A stretch of 64,000 nt of DNA from Aerococcus viridans. GTDB taxonomy: Bacteria > Bacillota > Bacilli > Lactobacillales > Aerococcaceae. The notes below the pieces were generated by a model. The model saw only the letters and a list, made by a program, of their open reading frames with translations, was not told where the DNA came from and ran no database searches. Shown in pieces: positions 54,366 to 64,000 of this stretch. The stretch spans positions 248,001 through 312,000 of the forward strand of contig NZ_NBTM02000001.1 of the NCBI RefSeq assembly GCF_002083135.2, written 5' to 3'. How positions within the stretch are numbered: position 1 is the stretch's first letter; each line of letters starts with the position of its first letter. A program made the position numbers and the translations under genes.

Positions 54366-56099
54366 TTATAGGTCAGCTAATTCAGGAACTGCTGCTTTAA
54401 TTAAAGCTTCAGCTTCGTCTGAAGAAGTTGCTTCTGTAACCACTTTGTTGGCTAATTCAGCCATTTCGTTTGAATCTAATTTAGAAATTAATGATCTGAT
54501 TTTCAGTACAGACGATGCAGACATAGAGAATTCATCTAAGCCCATACCTACTAATAATGGGGCAGCCATTGGTTCACCGGCTACTTCACCACACATACCA
54601 GTCCATTTACCTTCTTTATGACTCGCATCGATAACGTTTTTAATTAATCGTAATACAGATGGATTAAATGGTTGGTATAGGTATGAAACGTGTTCGTTCA
54701 TACGGTCGGCCGCCATTGTATATTGGATTAAGTCGTTAGTACCGATAGAGAAGAAGTCCACTTCTTTAGCGAATTGATCAGCAATCACAGCAGCTGCTGG
54801 GATTTCAATCATGATTCCCACTTGGATGTCATCCGCAACTTCAACACCTTCTGCTTCTAATTTAGCTTTTTCTTCCTCGTAAATCGCTTTCGCAGCGCGG
54901 AATTCAGGTAAATTAGAAATCATTGGGAACATGATGCGTAATGAACCGTATACAGACGCACGTAATAAAGCACGTAATTGTACACGTAATAATTCAGGTT
55001 GGTTTAATCCGATACGGATTGCACGGTAACCTAAGAATGGGTTCATTTCTTCTGGTAATTGTAAGTAAGGTAAGTGTTTGTCCCCACCGATGTCCATTGT
55101 ACGAACAACGACTGGATGACCATTCATACCTTCTAAAACAACTTTGTAAGATTCGAATTGCTCATCTTCAGTTGGCATTTCGTCTGAATCCATGTATAAG
55201 AATTCAGTACGGTATAAACCAATTGCTTCAGCACCGTTTGCGTGTACACCTTCTAAATCTTTTGGCGTACCGATGTTAGCGGCGATTTCGAATTTCTTGC
55301 CGTCTTTAGTTAAAGTCTCAGCGTCTTTAAGTTTTTCCCACTCAGCTTTACGTGCTAAGAAGTCAGCAGCAATTTTTCCGTATTCTGCGATTGTTGCGTC
55401 GTCAGGATTTACAATAACATCACCGTTTAAACCATCCACAATGACAGTGTCACCGTCGTTAATTTCTTTAGAAACATTACCAGTCCCTACAACCGCTGCA
55501 ATTTCTAATGAACGAGACATGATCGCTGAATGCGACGTACGTCCACCGATATCAGTTGCAAAACCTTTAACAAACTGACGGTTCAATTGTGCAGTATCAC
55601 TTGGTGTTAAGTCATAAGCCACAACAACCACTTCTTCATCAATTGTTGAAAGGTCAGGAATTTTAACACCTAATAAATGTGCTACTAAACGGTCAGTAAC
55701 ATCTTTGATGTCAGCTGCACGTTCTTGCATATAAGGATTGTCTTCCATACCTTTGAAGATTTCGATGTAGAAGTCAGCTGTTTGACGAACAGCAGATTCT
55801 GCATTCAATGTTTCATCATCAATTTTTTGCGTGTAAGCTTGTTGCAATTCCGGATCTTCAAGAACCATTAAATGCGCGTCAAAGACTTGCGCTTCCTCTT
55901 CTGACAAGGCTTTAGATGCAACCGCTTTAATTTTTTCGATTTCTACTTTTGAGTCAGCTATAGCTTTTGCTAAGCGTTCTTTTTCTTGTTGTGAATCGTT
56001 AGATTTTGAAATTTCAAAACTTAGATCAGGTTCTTCAACTAAGAACGCTTTAGCGATGGCAACGCCATCGCTAGCTGCGATTCCTGTTAGTTTAGTCAT
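54366..56099 (-). CDS. ptsI: PTS enzyme I (phosphoenolpyruvate-protein phosphotransferase)
   Basis: Takes phosphate from PEP and passes it to HPr. The 577-residue product has the phospho-His domain with the active histidine at about 190 in [13 protein letters not shown], and the PEP-binding barrel with [32 protein letters not shown] and the active-site Cys in [10 protein letters not shown]. Its ATG lies one base after the ptsH stop, the standard coupled ptsHI arrangement. Confidence 0.98.
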   Translation of the reverse strand: MTKLTGIAASDGVAIAKAFLVEEPDLSFEISKSNDSQQEKERLAKAIADSKVEIEKIKAVASKALSEEEAQVFDAHLMVLEDPELQQAYTQKIDDETLNAESAVRQTADFYIEIFKGMEDNPYMQERAADIKDVTDRLVAHLLGVKIPDLSTIDEEVVVVAYDLTPSDTAQLNRQFVKGFATDIGGRTSHSAIMSRSLEIAAVVGTGNVSKEINDGDTVIVDGLNGDVIVNPDDATIAEYGKIAADFLARKAEWEKLKDAETLTKDGKKFEIAANIGTPKDLEGVHANGAEAIGLYRTEFLYMDSDEMPTEDEQFESYKVVLEGMNGHPVVVRTMDIGGDKHLPYLQLPEEMNPFLGYRAIRIGLNQPELLRVQLRALLRASVYGSLRIMFPMISNLPEFRAAKAIYEEEKAKLEAEGVEVADDIQVGIMIEIPAAAVIADQFAKEVDFFSIGTNDLIQYTMAADRMNEHVSYLYQPFNPSVLRLIKNVIDASHKEGKWTGMCGEVAGEPMAAPLLVGMGLDEFSMSASSVLKIRSLISKLDSNEMAELANKVVTEATSSDEAEALIKAAVPELADL

Positions 56100-56100
56100 A

Positions 56101-56367
56101 TTATTCTGATAACCCTTCGTTTTTCATAGTGTCAGCAATTGTTTGGATTGCTTCTTCTTCGTCATCACCTTCAGCAGTGATTACAACGTCAGAACCTTGA
56201 CCTACACCTAAAGACATTACGCCCATGATAGATTTCAAGTTTACAGATTTACCTTTGTATTCTAGGTTAATATCTGAGTTGAACTTGCTTGCAGATTGCA
56301 CCAATAAAGTTGCAGGACGTGCGTGGATACCAGTTTCAGCTGTAATGTTAAATTCTTGTTTTTGCAT
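56101..56367 (-). CDS. ptsH: Phosphocarrier protein HPr
   Basis: Passes phosphate from enzyme I to sugar-specific EIIA proteins. With the start at ATG 56367 (GGAG 10 bases upstream) the protein has 88 residues, and the functional residues fall at the textbook positions: His15 in TGIHARPAT and Ser46 in [12 protein letters not shown]. Ser46 is the HPr kinase/phosphatase site that makes HPr a co-repressor of CcpA in Firmicutes. An in-frame TTG at 56373 would shift this numbering and is not used. Confidence 0.98.
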   Translation of the reverse strand: MQKQEFNITAETGIHARPATLLVQSASKFNSDINLEYKGKSVNLKSIMGVMSLGVGQGSDVVITAEGDDEEEAIQTIADTMKNEGLSE

Positions 56368-56576
56368 AATCAAAAATCTCCTTTAAAATGTTTTATTCAT
56401 ACCTTTATAAATAGGCAAGAGTTATTATAGCTTATCTATTTGCAAAGTAAAATGTCACAAACTAGACTATACCATAATTAGAAAACTCTTTCATTAATAA
56501 TTTACCAAAAAAATAGCGTTTCCACAAGGTTTTTCCCTTGAATAGGATAGGAATAATTTTTGTTTAAGCCTATTTG

Positions 56577-56605
56577 TTGAAAGTCAAAATTGGTCAAGGT
56601 ATAAT
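56577..56605 (+). promoter_or_regulatory. clpE promoter overlapped by a CtsR box
   Basis: A -35 TTGAAA (56577-56582) and a -10 TATAAT (56600-56605) are spaced by exactly 17 bases. Between and overlapping them is AGTCAAA-ATT-GGTCAAG (56582-56598), a tandem heptad with 3-base spacer matching the CtsR operator (RGTCAAANNNRGTCAAA) with one mismatch. CtsR is the class III heat-shock repressor of clp genes in Firmicutes. Confidence 0.85.
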
Positions 56606-56687
56606 ATAGTCATTAGCAGTTATACAAAATGCTGCGAATATAAAATTGCAAGCAATCACCCTAGCTTTAAATAAAGGAAGTGTTTAT

Positions 56688-58916
56688 ATGTTATGTCAAA
56701 ACTGTGGTGAACGCGACGCCGTCATTCATGTATACGCAAATGTGAATGGCCGACGTGAAGCGGTAAACCTATGCCAAACATGCTACTCACAGCTATCTCA
56801 AGGTAAACAAACCAACAATTTAAATAACAGCAACAGTAACGGTAATAACCCCTTTGGTGGCTATAGCTTTGATGACTTATTACGTCAAATGCAACAACAA
56901 GGCTTTTCTACTAATTCGCAAAATAAAGCGCAAGCTCAAGCTGGCCAAGGTGGCAACAATGACGATTCTATCTTAGGCAATTACGGGACCAACTTGACTG
57001 ACCAAGCTAAAGCTGGTTTAATCGACCCAATTATCGGTCGTGACGATGAAATTATCCGAGTGATTGAAATCCTGAACCGTCGGACAAAAAACAATCCTGT
57101 TCTAATCGGTGAACCAGGTGTTGGTAAAACAGCGGTTGTCGAAGGACTCGCTCAAAAAATTGTTGAGCATGCTGTACCGGAAAAATTGCGCAACAAAGAA
57201 GTCATCCAATTAGATGTTGCTTCGCTTGTTCAAGGGACTGGTATCCGCGGTCAATTCGAAGAAAAAATGCAACAATTAATGAATGAAGTCCGCGAAAATA
57301 AAAATATCATTCTATTTATAGATGAAATTCATGAAATTGTAGGCGCTGGTTCAACCGAAGGCGGCTCACTAGATGCTGGTAATATTCTAAAACCAGCCCT
57401 AGCCCGCGGTGAACTCCAATTAGTGGGTGCTACTACTTTAAATGAATTTAGAAAAATCGAAAAAGATGGCGCCCTAGCCCGACGTCTACAACAAGTCATG
57501 GTAGCTGAACCTTCTGTAGAGGAAACCCTTGAAATTATCAAAGGTATTCAAGAAAAATACGAAGGTTTCCATAACGTGAAATATAGTGATGAAGCGATTG
57601 AAGCGACTGTCCGTTTATCTGACCGGTATATAACTGACCGCCAATTGCCAGATAAAGCTATCGATTTATTAGATGAATCTGGTTCTAAAATGAACTTAAC
57701 TATTCCATTCTTAGACCGTGAATCCTTGAAAAATCAAATTGATGAATTAACCAAACTAAAAGAAATGGCCACAGAAGCAGAAGACTACGAGAAAGCAGCC
57801 TACTACCGTGACCAATTAAATAAATACCAAGGCATGTATGATAGCAACCAAAATGTGACTGAAAAGATCCCAACGGTTACTGCTAGCGACATCCAAGCGA
57901 TTATCGAAACAAAAACCGGTATTCCTGTTTCAGACTTGCAAGAATCTGAGCAAAACCAACTAATCAACCTAGACGAAAATTTGAAACAACACGTCATTGG
58001 TCAAGACGATGCTGTAGAACACATTGCTAAAGCCATCCGCCGTAACCGCGTTGGTTTGAGCCGTCAAGACCGTCCGATAGGATCTTTCATGTTCGTCGGG
58101 CCAACTGGTGTTGGTAAGACTGAATTAGCTCGTCAATTGGCCATCCAATTATTTGGTCGCCGCGAAGCCTTAGTCCGTTTTGATATGTCCGAATACATGG
58201 AAAAGCATGCCGTGTCTAAACTGATCGGTTCTCCTCCAGGATACGTGGGTTACGATGAAGCGGGCCAATTAACTGAACAAGTACGTCGTCAGCCATATTC
58301 AATCATCTTATTAGATGAGATTGAAAAAGCCCATCCAGATGTCTTAAATATCTTCCTACAAATTATGGAAGACGGTCGTTTAACAGATGCCCAAGGACGG
58401 ACTGTATCCTTTAAAGATACCCTAATCATCATGACATCAAATGCCGGTTCAGATGGTGTTGAAGCCAGTGTTGGCTTCGGGGCAAGCAAACAAGGTAAAC
58501 AACAAAGTATCATGAACAAGATTGGTGACTACTTTAAACCTGAATTCTTGAACCGTTTCGATGCGATTATCGAATTCCAACCGCTAACTAAAACAGAATT
58601 GATTGTGATTGTTGACCTACTATTAGACAATATGAACAACTTATTAGCCAACCAAGATATCCATGTAAATGTTGATGACAAGGTTAAAGAACGGTTAGTT
58701 GAACTTGGCTATGATCCAAAACTTGGTGCTCGCCCATTAAGACGTGTCATCCAAAGTCAAATCGAAGACCAAGTTGCTGATACCTATCTAAAAAACAGTG
58801 ATATTCACGAAATTAATTTCACAACAAATACTGACGACGAAATTGTAGTAAGTGTCAGTGAAAATGAAAATGAAAATTCATCAAACTTAGAATCAGACGA
58901 TAGTACAACTAAATAA
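56688..58916 (+). CDS. clpE: ATP-dependent Clp protease ATP-binding subunit ClpE
   Basis: An HSP100/Clp unfoldase for ClpP under heat or protein stress. The 742-residue product starts with the ClpE-specific zinc finger (Cys3, Cys6, Cys29 and Cys32), then a Gln/Asn-rich linker, AAA domain 1 ([13 protein letters not shown]), a UVR motif (about residues 360-395), and AAA domain 2 ([13 protein letters not shown]) with the R-finger region. It lacks the Clp N-terminal repeat domain of ClpC. The start is ATG 56688 after AAAGGAAG. Control by CtsR fits the box at its promoter. It is monocistronic. Confidence 0.97.
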   Translation: MLCQNCGERDAVIHVYANVNGRREAVNLCQTCYSQLSQGKQTNNLNNSNSNGNNPFGGYSFDDLLRQMQQQGFSTNSQNKAQAQAGQGGNNDDSILGNYGTNLTDQAKAGLIDPIIGRDDEIIRVIEILNRRTKNNPVLIGEPGVGKTAVVEGLAQKIVEHAVPEKLRNKEVIQLDVASLVQGTGIRGQFEEKMQQLMNEVRENKNIILFIDEIHEIVGAGSTEGGSLDAGNILKPALARGELQLVGATTLNEFRKIEKDGALARRLQQVMVAEPSVEETLEIIKGIQEKYEGFHNVKYSDEAIEATVRLSDRYITDRQLPDKAIDLLDESGSKMNLTIPFLDRESLKNQIDELTKLKEMATEAEDYEKAAYYRDQLNKYQGMYDSNQNVTEKIPTVTASDIQAIIETKTGIPVSDLQESEQNQLINLDENLKQHVIGQDDAVEHIAKAIRRNRVGLSRQDRPIGSFMFVGPTGVGKTELARQLAIQLFGRREALVRFDMSEYMEKHAVSKLIGSPPGYVGYDEAGQLTEQVRRQPYSIILLDEIEKAHPDVLNIFLQIMEDGRLTDAQGRTVSFKDTLIIMTSNAGSDGVEASVGFGASKQGKQQSIMNKIGDYFKPEFLNRFDAIIEFQPLTKTELIVIVDLLLDNMNNLLANQDIHVNVDDKVKERLVELGYDPKLGARPLRRVIQSQIEDQVADTYLKNSDIHEINFTTNTDDEIVVSVSENENENSSNLESDDSTTK

Positions 58917-58919
58917 ACA

Positions 58920-58962
58920 AAAAAAGGAATTGTGGCTTCATTGCTACAATTCCTTTTTTTAT
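58920..58962. terminator. Bidirectional terminator between clpE and yeiH-like gene
   Basis: AAAAAAGGAATTGTGGC pairs with GCTACAATTCCTTTTTT (one mismatch), giving A and T tracts on both sides of a roughly 17-bp stem. It serves clpE on plus and the exporter gene on minus. Confidence 0.88.
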
Positions 58963-58985
58963 AAATAATACTTATTCTTTTATCG

Positions 58986-60002
58986 TTAGAAATGCTTTGT
59001 TAGGAATAGAACAACAATGGCAACAACGACAACAAGTGAATCAACTATAAAACCTAGAATCATCGGCTTAGGACCAATTTTTTTAATATCTTTAAAGCTA
59101 GTCGTTAATCCAATTGCAGATAAGGCCATGATCATGCTGAATTTTGATGCACTAGAAATAGATGGCGCAATCGCATTCGGTATAATGCCAATGCTTCGCA
59201 AAGCTACAACGACTAGAAATAAAATGATGAAGTACGGGAATATCTTTCGTAAATCGACAGGTGTATGGGATTCTGTTCCCTGTGCCTTATTTTCTAGGCG
59301 TTCATTAATAACAGAGAAAATTAGCACATATGGGATGATGAATAGCGTACGTGTTAATTTTACAATAACCGCTACGTTCCCACCAAGTTGTGAGAAAGCA
59401 TAACCAGCAGCTACTACAGAAGAGGTATCATTCACCGCAGTACCAATCCAATGACCATACCCTGTATCAGACATCCCCAGCGCAATACCTATCCATGGAA
59501 AAATAATGACTGTAATAATATCAAAGATAAAGGTAGCAGAAATTGCATAAGTAATATCTTCATGTTTCGCTTTTATAACAGGTCCAACCGCTGCAACCGC
59601 TGATCCTCCGCAAATCGCTGTACTCACTGCTAATAAGTTTGTTAGCTTCCAATTTACCCCAAAAAACTTACCAATCAAGTTACCTACACCAAAGGCTGTC
59701 AACATTGTAAATATCATTAAAAACAGTGCATATTTTCCAACATCCCACACTTCAGCAAAATTCAGATTCACGCCCATCAAAATAATTCCTAATCGTAAGA
59801 TTTTTTTTGATGAAAAAGTAACCCCTGAATATAGCTGTTGATGTTTCATGAAGAAAGGATTTAATGCCATCCCAACTAGCAGAGCCATCACAGTCGCACC
59901 AATGATATCACCTGGTAATAAGCTACTCAGCGCTATGGCTATCACTGCAACTAAGGCACTAAGTGATAAGCCTGGTATTAAATTTTTTCCTTTTTCTATC
60001 AT
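58986..60002 (-). CDS. YeiH-family putative sulfate/anion exporter (UPF0324)
   Basis: A 338-residue membrane protein with about ten hydrophobic segments. Family landmarks are LRLGIILMGVNLNFAEV, STAICGGSAVAAVGPVIKAK, IGTAVNDTSSVVAAG and IGLTTSFKDIKKIGPKP. YeiH proteins are annotated as sulfate exporters; the substrate has rarely been tested. The start is ATG 60002 (MIEKGKNLIPG) after GGAGGAG; the frame upstream of it is not used. It is transcribed away from a LysR gene with a palindrome in between, the usual YeiH-YeiE/CysL layout. Confidence 0.9.
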   Translation of the reverse strand: MIEKGKNLIPGLSLSALVAVIAIALSSLLPGDIIGATVMALLVGMALNPFFMKHQQLYSGVTFSSKKILRLGIILMGVNLNFAEVWDVGKYALFLMIFTMLTAFGVGNLIGKFFGVNWKLTNLLAVSTAICGGSAVAAVGPVIKAKHEDITYAISATFIFDIITVIIFPWIGIALGMSDTGYGHWIGTAVNDTSSVVAAGYAFSQLGGNVAVIVKLTRTLFIIPYVLIFSVINERLENKAQGTESHTPVDLRKIFPYFIILFLVVVALRSIGIIPNAIAPSISSASKFSMIMALSAIGLTTSFKDIKKIGPKPMILGFIVDSLVVVVAIVVLFLTKHF

Positions 60003-60052
60003 AATTCTCCTCCAAATCATTATTCATATCTTGAATATAGCATACGGTTTCC

Positions 60053-60077
60053 ATAAAATATAATTATCATATTTTAT
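60053..60077. promoter_or_regulatory. LysR-type palindromic operator between yeiH-like and lysR-like genes
   Basis: ATAAAATAT (60053-60061) and ATATTTTAT (60069-60077) are a perfect 9-bp inverted repeat with a 7-base spacer. It contains a T-N11-A core (T60059, A60071), the classical LysR-type binding pattern, and sits between the two divergent starts. Confidence 0.75.
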
Positions 60078-60111
60078 ATTTACATAAATAATTATTATAA
60101 GGATGGTGGAT

Positions 60112-60996
60112 ATGCTAGATAATCGTTTACAAACTTTTTTAACCCTTTGTGAGCAAGGGAGTTTTACTAAAACGGCTGAAATCTTAAACATGACTCAACC
60201 TGCTGTTTCTCAGCATATACAATATTTAGAACACTACTATCAAATCATTTTAATAGCTGAAAAAGGCAAAAACTTCTCGCTTACTGAAGAAGGTAAAGCT
60301 CTTCAACAATATATCAAGTTATTAAAAGCAAATGCTGAACGCATATTACCATTGCTCCACCGTGTAAAAGATAAGGTTTATCCTCTACACTTTGGTGCAA
60401 CCCTAACCATTGGTGAATATACTATGCCGCCCATTCTACATCAGATATTTGAAGAAAAACCTGCTACAAATATTTCGATGTTTGTTGAAAACACCCATGT
60501 TCTACAAGAGATGCTTTGGGAGGGTAAGATCGACTTCGCTCTATTAGAAGGCCATTTCAACCAGCAGGAATTTGCACATAAGTTGATTTCAAATGAAGAG
60601 TTTATCGCTATCTGTTCGCCTGAAAATATCCTAGCAAAAAAAGCCATTCTTTTAGAAGATTTACTTGATCAGCAACTTATTTTACGGGAGCCAGGGAGTG
60701 GTACACGTGATATTTTAGAACAAGCTTTATATAACCAGAATCTTCATATTGACGACTTTACTGGCAGAACTCAAATCACAAATATGAATGTCATTAAATC
60801 TTTATGCCATCAAAATATGGGTATCACCTTTATGTACCGTGAAGCTGTGAAAGAAGAATTAGCAACTGGTTATCTTGTTGAAATTCCATTAGTAAACTTT
60901 AATATTCAACATCCCTTTAATTTCGTTTACTTAAAGGATGCACCTGACAAACAGCAAATCGAATCTTGGTTTGAAACAATTATGCGTCTAAGATAG
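60112..60996 (+). CDS. LysR-family transcriptional regulator (CysL/YeiE-like)
   Basis: A 294-residue LysR regulator. The N-terminal winged helix is typical (RLQTFLTLCEQGSFTKTAEI, LNMTQPAVSQHIQYLEHYY, about 5-50), followed by a periplasmic-binding-like effector domain (about 88-290). It probably controls the divergent YeiH-like exporter and itself through the T-N11-A palindrome. The start is ATG 60112 with AAGG 9 bases upstream; the ATG at 60103 touches the binding site. The effector is unknown; sulfite or cysteine-related signals are suggested only by relatives. Confidence 0.9.
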   Translation: MLDNRLQTFLTLCEQGSFTKTAEILNMTQPAVSQHIQYLEHYYQIILIAEKGKNFSLTEEGKALQQYIKLLKANAERILPLLHRVKDKVYPLHFGATLTIGEYTMPPILHQIFEEKPATNISMFVENTHVLQEMLWEGKIDFALLEGHFNQQEFAHKLISNEEFIAICSPENILAKKAILLEDLLDQQLILREPGSGTRDILEQALYNQNLHIDDFTGRTQITNMNVIKSLCHQNMGITFMYREAVKEELATGYLVEIPLVNFNIQHPFNFVYLKDAPDKQQIESWFETIMRLR

Positions 60997-61082
60997 TCTT
61001 AGTTTTCTATACTCAACAACAATAACAGGCGATATCTATAAATAAATATATGTCATGAGCTACACACGTTATAAACTAAACA

Positions 61083-61134
61083 AAAAAGCCACTAAATGAT
61101 CACAACATAAATTGTCATCGTTTAGTAGTTTTAT
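61083..61134. terminator. Bidirectional terminator between the LysR gene and prfC
   Basis: CCACTAAATGATCACAA pairs with TTGTCATCGTTTAGTAG (two mismatches, one wobble) around a short loop, with an A run before and TTTT after. It ends the plus-strand LysR gene and the minus-strand prfC gene. Confidence 0.7.
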
Positions 61135-61166
61135 ATTGCTCTTTTCTTGCTATTAAAAACTATTTA

Positions 61167-62741
61167 CTACAGTAAAGTTTCTAAATGCACATCCGGATAC
61201 TTACCTTGGAACCAGTTCACGGCAAAGTTGTTTTCAAATAGGAAAACAGGATTACCATGGATATCCTTACATAGTAAGTTACGGCTTGAGGACATCTTCG
61301 GATCCAACTCTTCTTCAGAAATCCAACGGGCGATTTTATTGCCCATTGGTGACATGTCAACTTCTGAGTTGTATTCATTTAATAAGCGGTATTGGAAAAC
61401 TTCGAATTGTAGTTGCCCAACAGCACCAATAATATACTCTTCTGAATGCCATGTTCTATAAAGTTGGATGGCACCCTCTTGGACTAATTGTTGCATCCCT
61501 TTATGGAATGATTTTTGTTTCATGACATTTTTAGGTGATACTTTCATGAATAATTCCGGTGTAAATTGTGGTAGTGGTGGGAATGATACGGCCTTTTTGC
61601 CTGTATAAATGGTATCACCGATTTGGAAGTTCCCTGTATCATACAAACCAATGATATCGCCGGCTACAGCTTTTTCAACGTTCTCTCTTGAATCGGCCAT
61701 AAATTGGGTTGTATTGTTCAATTTGATTTTCTTGCCAGTACGCGTTACTTTAACATCCATTCCCTCTTCAAAGGCACCTGACACGATACGAACAAAGGCA
61801 ATCCGGTCACGGTGACGAGGGTCCATGTTGGCTTGGATTTTAAAGATAAAACCAGTTAACTCAGCATCTGTTGGTTCAATTTCTTCCCCTTCTTCAACAG
61901 TAGCTACTGCAGAAGGTGCTGGCGCGAAATCAACGAAGGCATCTAGGAAGGTTTGTACACCAAATCCTGTTAAGGCAGATCCAAAGAATACAGGCGTTAA
62001 TTCACCGGCAGCAATAGCTTCTACATCAAAACCGTTACCAGCTTCACGCATTAATTCTGCGTTTTCCAAGGCTTCGGTATAAATAGATGATTCTTTAAAT
62101 TTAAAGTCGCCTTCAACTTCACCGTCTTCGTTCAATGGTAGGAAGTCGTTATCACCATTTTCTTCAGGATGGGTTAATTCAACACGGTTGTTGTAGAAAT
62201 CATATAAACCAAGGAATTGTTTCCCCATACCCATTGGCCAGTTCATTGCATAGGCATCGATGTCTAATACTTCTTCAAGTTCAGCAACTAAGTCCATCGG
62301 TTCACGACCATCACGGTCTAATTTGTTCATAAAGGTGAAAATTGGAATTCCACGCATACGACAAACTTGGAATAATTTCTTAGTTTGAGGCTCGATCCCT
62401 TTACCTGAGTCAATTACCATCACGGCAGCATCTACAGCCATCAAAGTACGGTAAGTATCTTCAGAGAAGTCCTCATGTCCTGGGGTATCCACTAGGTTGA
62501 TTTGGTAACCATCGTAGTCTACCTGCATCACCGATGAGGTAACAGAAATCCCACGTTGTTGCTCGATTTTCATCCAGTCAGACTTGGCGAATTTACCTGA
62601 TTTTTTCCCTTTAACAGTACCCGCTTGACGGATAGCACCTGAGTATAATAATAATTGTTCTGTAATCGTCGTTTTACCAGCATCCGGGTGGGAAATGATG
62701 GCGAAGGTACGGCGTTTTGCTACTTCTTGCGTTAAGTTCAT
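61167..62741 (-). CDS. prfC: Peptide chain release factor 3
   Basis: Translational GTPase that removes RF1/RF2 from the ribosome after termination. The 524-residue product has G1 [12 protein letters not shown], the [10 protein letters not shown] switch region, G3 [14 protein letters not shown] and G4 [10 protein letters not shown], and the RF3-specific C-terminal part ending [14 protein letters not shown]. The start is ATG 62741 ([11 protein letters not shown]), with AAAGG 9 bases before it; the ATG at 62750 is too close. It is monocistronic. Confidence 0.96.
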   Translation of the reverse strand: MNLTQEVAKRRTFAIISHPDAGKTTITEQLLLYSGAIRQAGTVKGKKSGKFAKSDWMKIEQQRGISVTSSVMQVDYDGYQINLVDTPGHEDFSEDTYRTLMAVDAAVMVIDSGKGIEPQTKKLFQVCRMRGIPIFTFMNKLDRDGREPMDLVAELEEVLDIDAYAMNWPMGMGKQFLGLYDFYNNRVELTHPEENGDNDFLPLNEDGEVEGDFKFKESSIYTEALENAELMREAGNGFDVEAIAAGELTPVFFGSALTGFGVQTFLDAFVDFAPAPSAVATVEEGEEIEPTDAELTGFIFKIQANMDPRHRDRIAFVRIVSGAFEEGMDVKVTRTGKKIKLNNTTQFMADSRENVEKAVAGDIIGLYDTGNFQIGDTIYTGKKAVSFPPLPQFTPELFMKVSPKNVMKQKSFHKGMQQLVQEGAIQLYRTWHSEEYIIGAVGQLQFEVFQYRLLNEYNSEVDMSPMGNKIARWISEEELDPKMSSSRNLLCKDIHGNPVFLFENNFAVNWFQGKYPDVHLETLL

Positions 62742-62914
62742 CCTCTTCATCCTTTTTCATTTTTATTATTGATTATTTCTTTCTGATTTGTTGGGCGTGT
62801 GATTTATATAGCGCACTAAGCTAATCACACCTCCTAAAATATGCCTTTCTATAATACCACAGACGTCAAGTAATTTAAAATTGCAAATTACATAATAATT
62901 ATCCCCGCTTATGT

Positions 62915-62920
62915 TATAAT
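62915..62920 (+). promoter_or_regulatory. -10 box of the GNAT gene
   Basis: TATAAT 51 bases before the ATG at 62972; the -35 region is weak (TTACAT-like, spacing too long). Confidence 0.45.
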
Positions 62921-62971
62921 GAATCTATCATTTTTAGCACTAGATTCATTTTTTATTGAAGGAGAAATGGC

Positions 62972-63424
62972 ATGAAGACCGTTTGGACCAATGATATCAA
63001 TTCAGAGCCCTACAGGGACGCTTTAAAAGTTAGAAAAGAAGTCTTCGTAGACGAACAAGGCATCGATATTGACGAAGAAATTGATAAATACGAAGCAGAT
63101 TGCTTACATATGGTTGGCTACAATAGCGATAATGAACCCGTTTATACAGCGCGGTTACTCGCCTTAACACCGAATGCAGCCAAATTACAACGTGTAGCAA
63201 TTGCTCCAAAATACCGTGGCCAAGGACTAGGCCGTGAGTTGATGGCCGTTGTTGAAACGAAGGCATTAGAGGAGCATTTCTCACAAATCATTTTAGGTGC
63301 CCAAGAGCATGTAACAGGTTTCTACGAAGCGCTTGGCTATGAAAACATGGATACACCGAAATATATGGACGCAGGCATTATGCATGTCGATATGGAAAAA
63401 AGTATCGGTCACATCAACGACTGA
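62972..63424 (+). CDS. GNAT-family N-acetyltransferase
   Basis: A 150-residue GNAT acetyltransferase of the ElaA/YjcF-like type. It starts VRKEVFVDEQGIDIDEEID and has the acetyl-CoA pyrophosphate loop QRVAIAPKYRGQGLGRELM (the Q/RxxGxG/A motif as RGQGLG) and the terminal GFYEALGYE. The acceptor substrate cannot be told from sequence. GAAGGAGA lies before the ATG. It stands alone with a -10 box upstream. Confidence 0.88.
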   Translation: MKTVWTNDINSEPYRDALKVRKEVFVDEQGIDIDEEIDKYEADCLHMVGYNSDNEPVYTARLLALTPNAAKLQRVAIAPKYRGQGLGRELMAVVETKALEEHFSQIILGAQEHVTGFYEALGYENMDTPKYMDAGIMHVDMEKSIGHIND

Positions 63425-63574
63425 CTGCTAGACTAAAATAACCCATCAAAAATCTGTACCCCTTTGTTAATAAATAGGTGCAGCTTTTAATGATTATGGC
63501 TATGCGAACCTTTCGTCCAAACGGCCGTAATAGGGACTTGATTGCGGGCACTCAAATAAAAGTTGTATAATAAC

Positions 63575-63617
63575 AAAACCCTGTAAAGTCAGATTTCAAT
63601 CTAACGCTACAGGGTTT
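63575..63617. terminator. Bidirectional terminator between the GNAT and GST genes
   Basis: AAAACCCTGTA pairs with TACAGGGTTTT, with inner pairing of AGATT/AATCT, and has T runs on both strands. It lies 12 bases beyond the minus-strand GST stop and about 150 bases past the GNAT gene. Confidence 0.85.
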
Positions 63618-63629
63618 TTTCGTGTATAT

Positions 63630-64000
63630 TTACGCTTGGTCTAATGGTTTGTATTCTGCTGCTAAACCACGTTTAACTGCTGGGCGTTCGTTGATTTTGT
63701 TGGCCCATTCAACCACGTTTTTGTATGATTCAGCATCCAAGAATTCTTTAGACCCTTCATATAATTCACCAAGGACTAAACGGCCGTACCATGACCAGAT
63801 TGCGATATCCGCAATGGTATATTCATCACCCGCGATAAAGTCACGGTTAGCCAATGTTTGATCTAGTAAGTCTAATTGACGTTTGGTTTCCATTGTAAAA
63901 CGGTCAATTGGGTATTTTAATTTTTCAGGTGCGTAACTAAAGAAGTGACCGAAACCACCTCCTACATAGGGACCGGCACCAATTTGCCAGAATAACCAGT
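63630..64000 (-). CDS. YghU-like glutathione S-transferase family protein (3' part; 5' end outside window)
   Basis: The reading frame runs open to the window edge and encodes the C-terminal 123 residues, including the stop. LFWQIGAGPYVGGGFGHFFS, APEKLKYPIDRFTMETKRQL and the GST C-domain motif FIAGDEYTIADIAIWSWYG match the YghU/YfcG disulfide-bond oxidoreductase branch, which binds glutathione and acts on peroxides or disulfides. The start codon and thioredoxin-fold domain lie beyond 64000. The internal ATG at 63893 is not the start, as the family sequence continues upstream without a break. Confidence 0.9.
   Translation of the reverse strand, partial: WLFWQIGAGPYVGGGFGHFFSYAPEKLKYPIDRFTMETKRQLDLLDQTLANRDFIAGDEYTIADIAIWSWYGRLVLGELYEGSKEFLDAESYKNVVEWANKINERPAVKRGLAAEYKPLDQA

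Noticed and set aside
59017-59403. 128-codon frame on plus within the yeiH-like gene
   Set aside because: Antisense shadow of a membrane protein; no promoter or binding site, and the terminator at 58920-58962 faces both flanking genes.
1-64000. CRISPR arrays, tRNA or rRNA genes, prophage, toxin-antitoxin or restriction systems
   Set aside because: No regularly spaced repeats, no tRNA cloverleaf ends, no integrase or phage genes, and no recognisable defence proteins on either strand. One IS is the only mobile DNA.

Overview
The window is 64 kb of a low-GC Firmicutes chromosome, almost certainly an Aerococcus of the A. viridans / A. urinaeequi group. The 592-residue pyruvate oxidase at 2605-4383 looks, from memory, essentially identical to the crystallised A. 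viridans enzyme. Everything else fits Lactobacillales: a Lys-type MurE, a CovRS/ArlRS-like two-component system, PBP2x with PASTA domains, EzrA, DivIVA and SepF. Nearly all of it is core chromosome, mostly on the minus strand. The only mobile element is one intact ISL3-type insertion sequence. I saw no tRNA, rRNA, CRISPR, prophage or defence island.

Layout. (1) 1-10 kb: YidC2 on plus, then on minus a MetE-C-like methyltransferase, pyruvate oxidase, a wrecked maltose/galactoside acetyltransferase, a sensor kinase/response regulator pair, 6-phosphogluconate dehydrogenase and an unusual single-cysteine Tpx, plus a small plus-strand membrane peptide. (2) 10-20 kb: thiI with its cysteine desulfurase, ezrA, rpsD behind a structured S4-type leader, mtnN, a tail-anchored unknown and a NudF-like Nudix enzyme; then on plus an XpaC/TelA pair and a GlsB-type stress membrane protein. 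(3) 20-39.7 kb: a full division and cell wall (dcw) cluster, read on minus as mraZ-rsmH-ftsL-pbp2x-mraY-murD-murG-divIB-ftsA-ftsZ-yggS-sepF-ylmG-ylmH-divIVA, followed by T-box-ileS-csp. MraZ boxes lie upstream of mraZ and an internal promoter precedes ftsA. (4) 39.8-46.7 kb: yqeG-yqeH-yhbY-nadD-yqeK-rsfS-yqeM-tmcAL, then yceD-rpmF, a ribosome-assembly, NAD and tRNA-modification cluster. (5) 46.9-52.5 kb: hom-thrB, murE, a DUF1797 protein and a glycolipid glucosyltransferase. (6) 52.6-54.3 kb: an ISL3-family IS with 24-bp inverted repeats and a perfect 8-bp target duplication. (7) 54.3-64 kb: ptsHI, divergent clpE with a CtsR box, a YeiH exporter with its divergent LysR regulator, prfC, a GNAT acetyltransferase and the 3' part of a YghU-like glutathione S-transferase gene.

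Functional themes are envelope growth (dcw genes, murE, ezrA, yidC, glycolipid synthesis), translation and ribosome assembly, and aerobic peroxide metabolism (pyruvate oxidase making H2O2; Tpx and a GST-like protein as thiol/peroxide enzymes). Regulation visible in the DNA includes a T-box, an S4 leader, MraZ decamer-phased boxes, a CtsR site, a LysR-type T-N11-A palindrome and many strong intrinsic terminators. Many starts were moved inward from the longest reading frame because the Shine-Dalgarno sequence lies inside the extension.

I found no clearly new multi-gene system. The most notable items are the Tpx without a resolving cysteine, the fresh IS with inward-blocking terminators, the phased MraZ operator, a divergent cold-shock protein coupled to ileS, and small or tail-anchored membrane proteins with no function I can name.
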